From NCBI GenBank assembly GCA_041658205.1, contig JBBAAO010000001.1, positions 1,116,001 through 1,180,000 on the forward strand: a DNA stretch of 64,000 nucleotides, in the 5' to 3' direction. Under the pieces are notes generated by a model. It saw only the letters and a program-made list of their open reading frames with translations. It ran no database searches and was not told where the DNA came from. Positions within the stretch are counted from its first letter, which is position 1, and the number at the start of each line of letters is the position of its first letter. The stretch is from Bacteroidota bacterium. GTDB taxonomy: Bacteria > Bacteroidota > Ignavibacteria > UBA10030 > UBA8401. The translations under genes and the position numbers were made by a program. Below are positions 60,359 through 64,000 of this stretch, in pieces.

Positions 60359-62839
60359 TCATTTTAAAAGCAAAAACTTTTTACTCTCCCTGAATTCTCC
60401 CGCCTTCATAGTGTAAACATAAACTCCGCTCGGAAGCGTTGAACCGTCGAAGTGAACATTATACTCCCCAGCACCCTGCACTTTACTCACCAGGGTTGCT
60501 ACTTCGCGCCCCAGCATGTCAAATATCTGAAGGTCAACGTGTGACTGCCAGGCAATTGAATACTGGATTGTAGTTGTAGGGTTAAAGGGATTCGGGTAAT
60601 TCTGAAATAATTTATAATCCTGTGGTATATCCACTCTTTCATCAACAGCTGTCCCAGAGCCATTTGCAAAAGAATATATAAGTGTGCTGTATGATCCAAC
60701 GGAAATATTTTTTATTTCAAATGAATTACCAACTGTGATTGGTGCAGTGCCGGCTGCTGTAAGCAGATCGGTAACGTTATATGTCCCGGATTTTACAACA
60801 TTTCCATGCAGTGTAAGCGTGAGATTGGACTGTGCGACGGATGTTGTATTGACAACCACCAAAATCGATTTACCCTGATAATGTCTCATATATGCCATTA
60901 CCGGAGTAGCCGTACACGTAAGTCCTTCATATTCACCCAGGCGGAGTGCAGCCTCCTGGTTCCTGATGGCAATAAGTTTTTTGTACCAGTTGAGCATTGA
61001 CATCGGGGCCGCCTGCTCGGTCGCTACATTGACTGTAGTGTAGCTGCTATTAGGCGCCATCCATGGTGTTCCCGTAGTAAAACCGGCATTGGCATTACCC
61101 GTCCACTGCATAGGCGTCCGTATTTGTTGGTCGGGTTTGGCTCCCAGCATTCCCAGTTCCTCGCCGTAATATAAATATGGTACGCCCGGGAATGTTAGAT
61201 ATAGTGAAGCTGCGGCCTTTGCTTTATCGGTGTTATTCTGCAATGAGTTCATTACCCGGTTCTGATCATGATTGGTAAGAAACGTTCCGTATTGAAGAAA
61301 AGGATAAATGTTACTGACTTTCTGTATTTGGGCTGATAAACCCCTTGCATCTCCGTTGTTTACGGCATTCAGGATTGAGGAGGCAAGATCAAACTCAAAA
61401 CAATAGTCCAGCCGGTTATTTGTAACATAATTTAGAATTGTCTCGCTGTTGGTCCAAGCTTCACCAACTGCAAAAGCATCCGGTTTGGTCTGCTTTATAT
61501 GCTGGTCGAATTCATTCCAGAAGTTGAGCGTTGCCTGTGTGTTTTGACCCTGCTGACCTGTTTCCATAATATAAAGCGCCGCATCAAGGCGGAAGCCGTC
61601 AATTCCCATTTCCTTAAGCCAAAAATCTGCGGCTGCAAACATGCTGTCTTTGAGAGCCTGTGTTTCATAATTCAGGTCTGGCATGCCGGAGCCGAATACG
61701 CCATAATAATAACCCGATGAACTGCTGAACCATGCTGTGCCGAGCGGACCGGAATAACCGGGATTCGTCTCTGACCAGCGGTAAAAATTTCTGTAAATCG
61801 TGTTGTTCTGAGACGACTGCTGGAACCACGGATGCTTGTTTGAACTATGGTTCATTACGAAATCAATAATTACACGAATACCCCGTTTATGTGCTTCGCT
61901 CACGAATTCCTTCACATCATTCATGTTACCGTAAGCCGGGTTAACATCGCGGTAATTTGTTACATCATATCCATGGTAGCTTGGGGAAGGGTTTATCGGC
62001 ATAAGCCAAATTCCTGTTATACCAAGATCCTCATGCGTATCGGGGTTTCCGTCATTAAGATAATCAAGTTTCTGCGTAATGCCTTTAAAATCCCCAATAC
62101 CGTTGCCGTCGCTGTCGTAAAAGCTGCGTACAAAAAGCTCATAAAACACGCTGTTATTCCACCAGGAGATTCTGCCGGTGTCGCGTTTGTTTACCAGAAT
62201 ATAATTATTTTTTACAAGGGTGTCGCTGAGGGTTGAATCGCTGACAATAAGCCTTGCACCATAACTGCCTGCTTTAGCGTAGAAAACCGACGGATTCCTG
62301 TCTGTAGATGAAGCGGGTGTTCCACCTTCAAAGGTCCACTGCCAGTTTGAAATTTTGCCCGATGATACGTCGGAATAATATACCTGACCATTTTCAAATA
62401 ACGTCAATGAGTTTGCAGTAAAGTCCGCCTTCGGCGGACCGGTATGTGAAACTTCATTATTATACCAGACAGTAATAATATTGGAATCGGGTTTTACCTT
62501 ATAGGTTCGGTTTGGTCCGCCATTAGGAAATTCCTCACGTCCATTCCACTGTCCGTTAATCCTGAATTTAAAGTCGGCCGACGCATTTGGGGTAAATCCG
62601 TTAATTACGATCTCATAAATTTTATCGTCGTCAGAATCGGCCAGTTTAGTGACGGGCGAGCCCCAGTTGTTGAATGTTCCGGCAAGGTCTACATATTCGT
62701 TCGCCGGGTCAAACTTTCCCATAGAAATCAGGTAGCCCATATTTACCCTGAAGGTAATCGGAACAGTTTGTGAATGAACGGCAGTTTGTAAGCTAATCAA
62801 TAAAGAAATGATGAACAGGAATCTAAGAGAATTTTTCAT
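60359..62839 (-). CDS. Secreted GH13 alpha-amylase with PKD domain and T9SS tail
   Basis: The 826-residue exported enzyme has a signal peptide (residues 1-24). A CBM-like module follows (residues about 25-130, DLAGTFNNWGSPV) and then a PKD domain (residues about 137-217, WQWTFEGGTPASS). The GH13 barrel starts near residue 225. Catalytic residues are D419 in GIDGFRLDAA, E460 in AVGEAWTNSE and D525 in FLTNHDQNRV. A T9SS tail (NYPNPFNPTTTIQYS) ends in KKFLLLK. It should cleave alpha-1,4-glucans outside the cell. It is 82 bases upstream (5') of the GH127 gene on the same strand and is richer in GC than the other amylase gene. Confidence 0.92.
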   Translation of the reverse strand: MKNSLRFLFIISLLISLQTAVHSQTVPITFRVNMGYLISMGKFDPANEYVDLAGTFNNWGSPVTKLADSDDDKIYEIVINGFTPNASADFKFRINGQWNGREEFPNGGPNRTYKVKPDSNIITVWYNNEVSHTGPPKADFTANSLTLFENGQVYYSDVSSGKISNWQWTFEGGTPASSTDRNPSVFYAKAGSYGARLIVSDSTLSDTLVKNNYILVNKRDTGRISWWNNSVFYELFVRSFYDSDGNGIGDFKGITQKLDYLNDGNPDTHEDLGITGIWLMPINPSPSYHGYDVTNYRDVNPAYGNMNDVKEFVSEAHKRGIRVIIDFVMNHSSNKHPWFQQSSQNNTIYRNFYRWSETNPGYSGPLGTAWFSSSSGYYYGVFGSGMPDLNYETQALKDSMFAAADFWLKEMGIDGFRLDAALYIMETGQQGQNTQATLNFWNEFDQHIKQTKPDAFAVGEAWTNSETILNYVTNNRLDYCFEFDLASSILNAVNNGDARGLSAQIQKVSNIYPFLQYGTFLTNHDQNRVMNSLQNNTDKAKAAASLYLTFPGVPYLYYGEELGMLGAKPDQQIRTPMQWTGNANAGFTTGTPWMAPNSSYTTVNVATEQAAPMSMLNWYKKLIAIRNQEAALRLGEYEGLTCTATPVMAYMRHYQGKSILVVVNTTSVAQSNLTLTLHGNVVKSGTYNVTDLLTAAGTAPITVGNSFEIKNISVGSYSTLIYSFANGSGTAVDERVDIPQDYKLFQNYPNPFNPTTTIQYSIAWQSHVDLQIFDMLGREVATLVSKVQGAGEYNVHFDGSTLPSGVYVYTMKAGEFRESKKFLLLK

Positions 62840-62977
62840 GGGAGTTTCTTTAGTTTATACAATCGATTAAATCGATTAATTTCGATTCAATATAGAACTC
62901 GTGTAGTGATAACTGATGTTTTATGTCTTTTAATAAAAATTATTCTGTAGTGATGTCGAGCTATGAATAAAAAAAAA

Positions 62978-62996
62978 CCGGGCAGTATTTGCCCGG
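62978..62996 (-). terminator. Terminator of the T9SS cargo gene at the right edge
   Basis: CCGGGCA (62978-62984) and TGCCCGG (62990-62996) pair around GTATT. Read on the minus strand, a run of T (plus-strand A at 62969-62977) follows. It lies just past the stop of the gene at 63014. Confidence 0.9.
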
Positions 62997-63013
62997 CCAG
63001 AAAAAACCTGATA

Positions 63014-64000
63014 CTATTTTATTAAGATCATCTTTTTTGTTGAGATGAACTCTTTGGTTTGCATTTTATAAAAATATATACCGCTGCTTAATCCCGCAGC
63101 ATTCCAAGTGGCATAATAAATACCCGGCTGCTTCACTTCATTTACCAACGTTGCAATCTCGTGACCTACAAGATCATAAATCTTTAACGAAATTAATCCT
63201 TCTTGAGCAAGACTGTATTGAAAATTTGTCGTTGGGTTGAATGGATTTGGATAATTTTGTTCAATGGAATATGTTAGCGGAATTGTTTGACCAGCATGTT
63301 CATCAACACGAAGAAGGGCGCCTTGTTTTGAAAAAGGCGCAACACCAGAGGCGATTGTTGCGGCAAACCATGTATTAGCAGCATCAATTGTCATAGTAAA
63401 GTTATTGCCGTCAAAATCTCCGCTTGTTACTGTTGTTGGTGCACCTCCATAAATATAGCCATCGGTATTTCCTGGAACGAAACCACTGCCCGATTTTTCA
63501 TTAATGTAAGACAAAAAATACATTCGACTTGGTCTTCCACCGAGAGAGTCCCATGGAATTTTGGCTTCATATTCACTGCCATCGACAGAAATTGTTCGCG
63601 TAAACGCATTGTTTGACACTTTGACCCATATTGATGAGATTGCATTAAATTTATACGATCTATCGACAGTTGCACTTTCAAAATTCACAAAAAAATTAGC
63701 AGTAAAAGGTAATTTCGCATTTACACCTCCATAAGGGGAGAGAGAGTCCAAACCAGTTCCCGATGTGGGTACTCCCTTTGGGTCGGTATCAATCCATAAA
63801 ATTCGTTGATGTCCCGATGTGCCCCCTTTCCATGCAACATAAAGATTCACATTATCCCACGTCAAATAGAATTTAACACCATCGTTTGCAAGATATTCTT
63901 CATCAGCTTCCCAGTCTGCTCCATTTGTTCCATTTGTAGCTCCTTTTGTTATTACTCCATCAATGGTAATATTTCTGTTCGTTGAACCAGTCGATGTCGC
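63014..64000 (-). CDS. T9SS cargo protein with DOMON/CBM9-like domain (3' part)
   Basis: The frame is open to the right edge, so the start is outside the window; 328 residues are visible. A beta-sandwich (ADWEADEEYLANDGVKF, then YLTWDNVNLYVAWKGG, and later EAKIPWDSLGG) resembles DOMON/CBM9-like carbohydrate-binding modules such as those at the ends of glucodextranase-type amylases. The C-terminus is a type IX sorting domain starting at NYPNPFNPTTNFQYS and ending in KKMILIK. It lies on the same strand as the GH13 and GH127 genes. A terminator follows directly, so it is a separate transcript from the amylase gene. Confidence 0.8.
   Translation of the reverse strand, partial: ATSTGSTNRNITIDGVITKGATNGTNGADWEADEEYLANDGVKFYLTWDNVNLYVAWKGGTSGHQRILWIDTDPKGVPTSGTGLDSLSPYGGVNAKLPFTANFFVNFESATVDRSYKFNAISSIWVKVSNNAFTRTISVDGSEYEAKIPWDSLGGRPSRMYFLSYINEKSGSGFVPGNTDGYIYGGAPTTVTSGDFDGNNFTMTIDAANTWFAATIASGVAPFSKQGALLRVDEHAGQTIPLTYSIEQNYPNPFNPTTNFQYSLAQEGLISLKIYDLVGHEIATLVNEVKQPGIYYATWNAAGLSSGIYFYKMQTKEFISTKKMILIK

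Noticed and set aside
1..64000. Insertion sequences or prophage
   Set aside because: No transposase, integrase or phage structural gene is visible anywhere in the window, despite the many repeats.

Overview
The window reads as a chromosomal segment of a Gram-negative bacterium of the Bacteroidota/Ignavibacteria/Chlorobi neighbourhood. The main evidence is the set of secreted proteins ending in the type IX secretion (T9SS) sorting tail (core NYPNPFNP, then a beta-rich end in KxxLLK or similar), a PorV/PorQ-type outer-membrane protein, a carboxypeptidase-regulatory-domain TonB receptor and several lipoproteins. Placement inside Ignavibacteria is inference. Base composition is about 40% GC by eye, with local departures noted below. 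Recurrent promoters have the form TTGnnn, 16-17 bases, TATATT.

Layout. 1-1913: end of an enoyl-CoA hydratase and a convergent ZIP-type metal transporter carrying a cyclic-nucleotide domain. 2015-4037: an intact tRNA-Ser flanked by two broken tRNA-Ser-like copies, then gene remnants and a RhuM-Fic fusion; this looks like a decayed tRNA-associated island. 4288-14655: alpha-2-macroglobulin, penicillin-binding protein 1C and a LysM lytic transglycosylase, a periplasmic defence and cell-wall set. 14797-26167: six co-directional envelope genes (secreted proteins, lipoproteins, TonB receptor, PorV-like protein). 26433-31084: a sirtuin, then PEP carboxylase and an esterase on the minus strand.

31206-38783: two ATP-grasp ligases, a GCS2 carboxylate-amine ligase and an M29 aminopeptidase, followed with a 4-base overlap by a copper-type AraC regulator, a copper chaperone and CopA. 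38839-57673: a hexuronate locus. It has a GntR/LacI-type regulator with a 30-base palindromic operator, UxaC, a hexuronate transporter, KDG kinase, KDPG aldolase, a mannonate/fructuronate SDR oxidoreductase and UxuA, which together give a full route from glucuronate to pyruvate and glyceraldehyde-3-phosphate. It continues into two GH31 enzymes, a secreted nuclease-fold protein, a GH13 amylase, a Crp-like regulator and a lipase-like lipoprotein. 58171-64000 (minus strand): a GH127 enzyme with a ribokinase-like N-terminus, a second GH13 amylase with a T9SS tail and the end of a further T9SS cargo.

The most unusual structure is non-coding. Short perfect hairpins are nested inside larger dispersed hairpin repeats (26.2, 27.3, 57.7 kb; simpler copies at 42.9 and 45.7 kb), and similar hairpins seem to interrupt the degenerate tRNA-Ser copies. 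The strongest candidate for an undescribed pathway is the amidoligase/peptidase group next to the copper genes.
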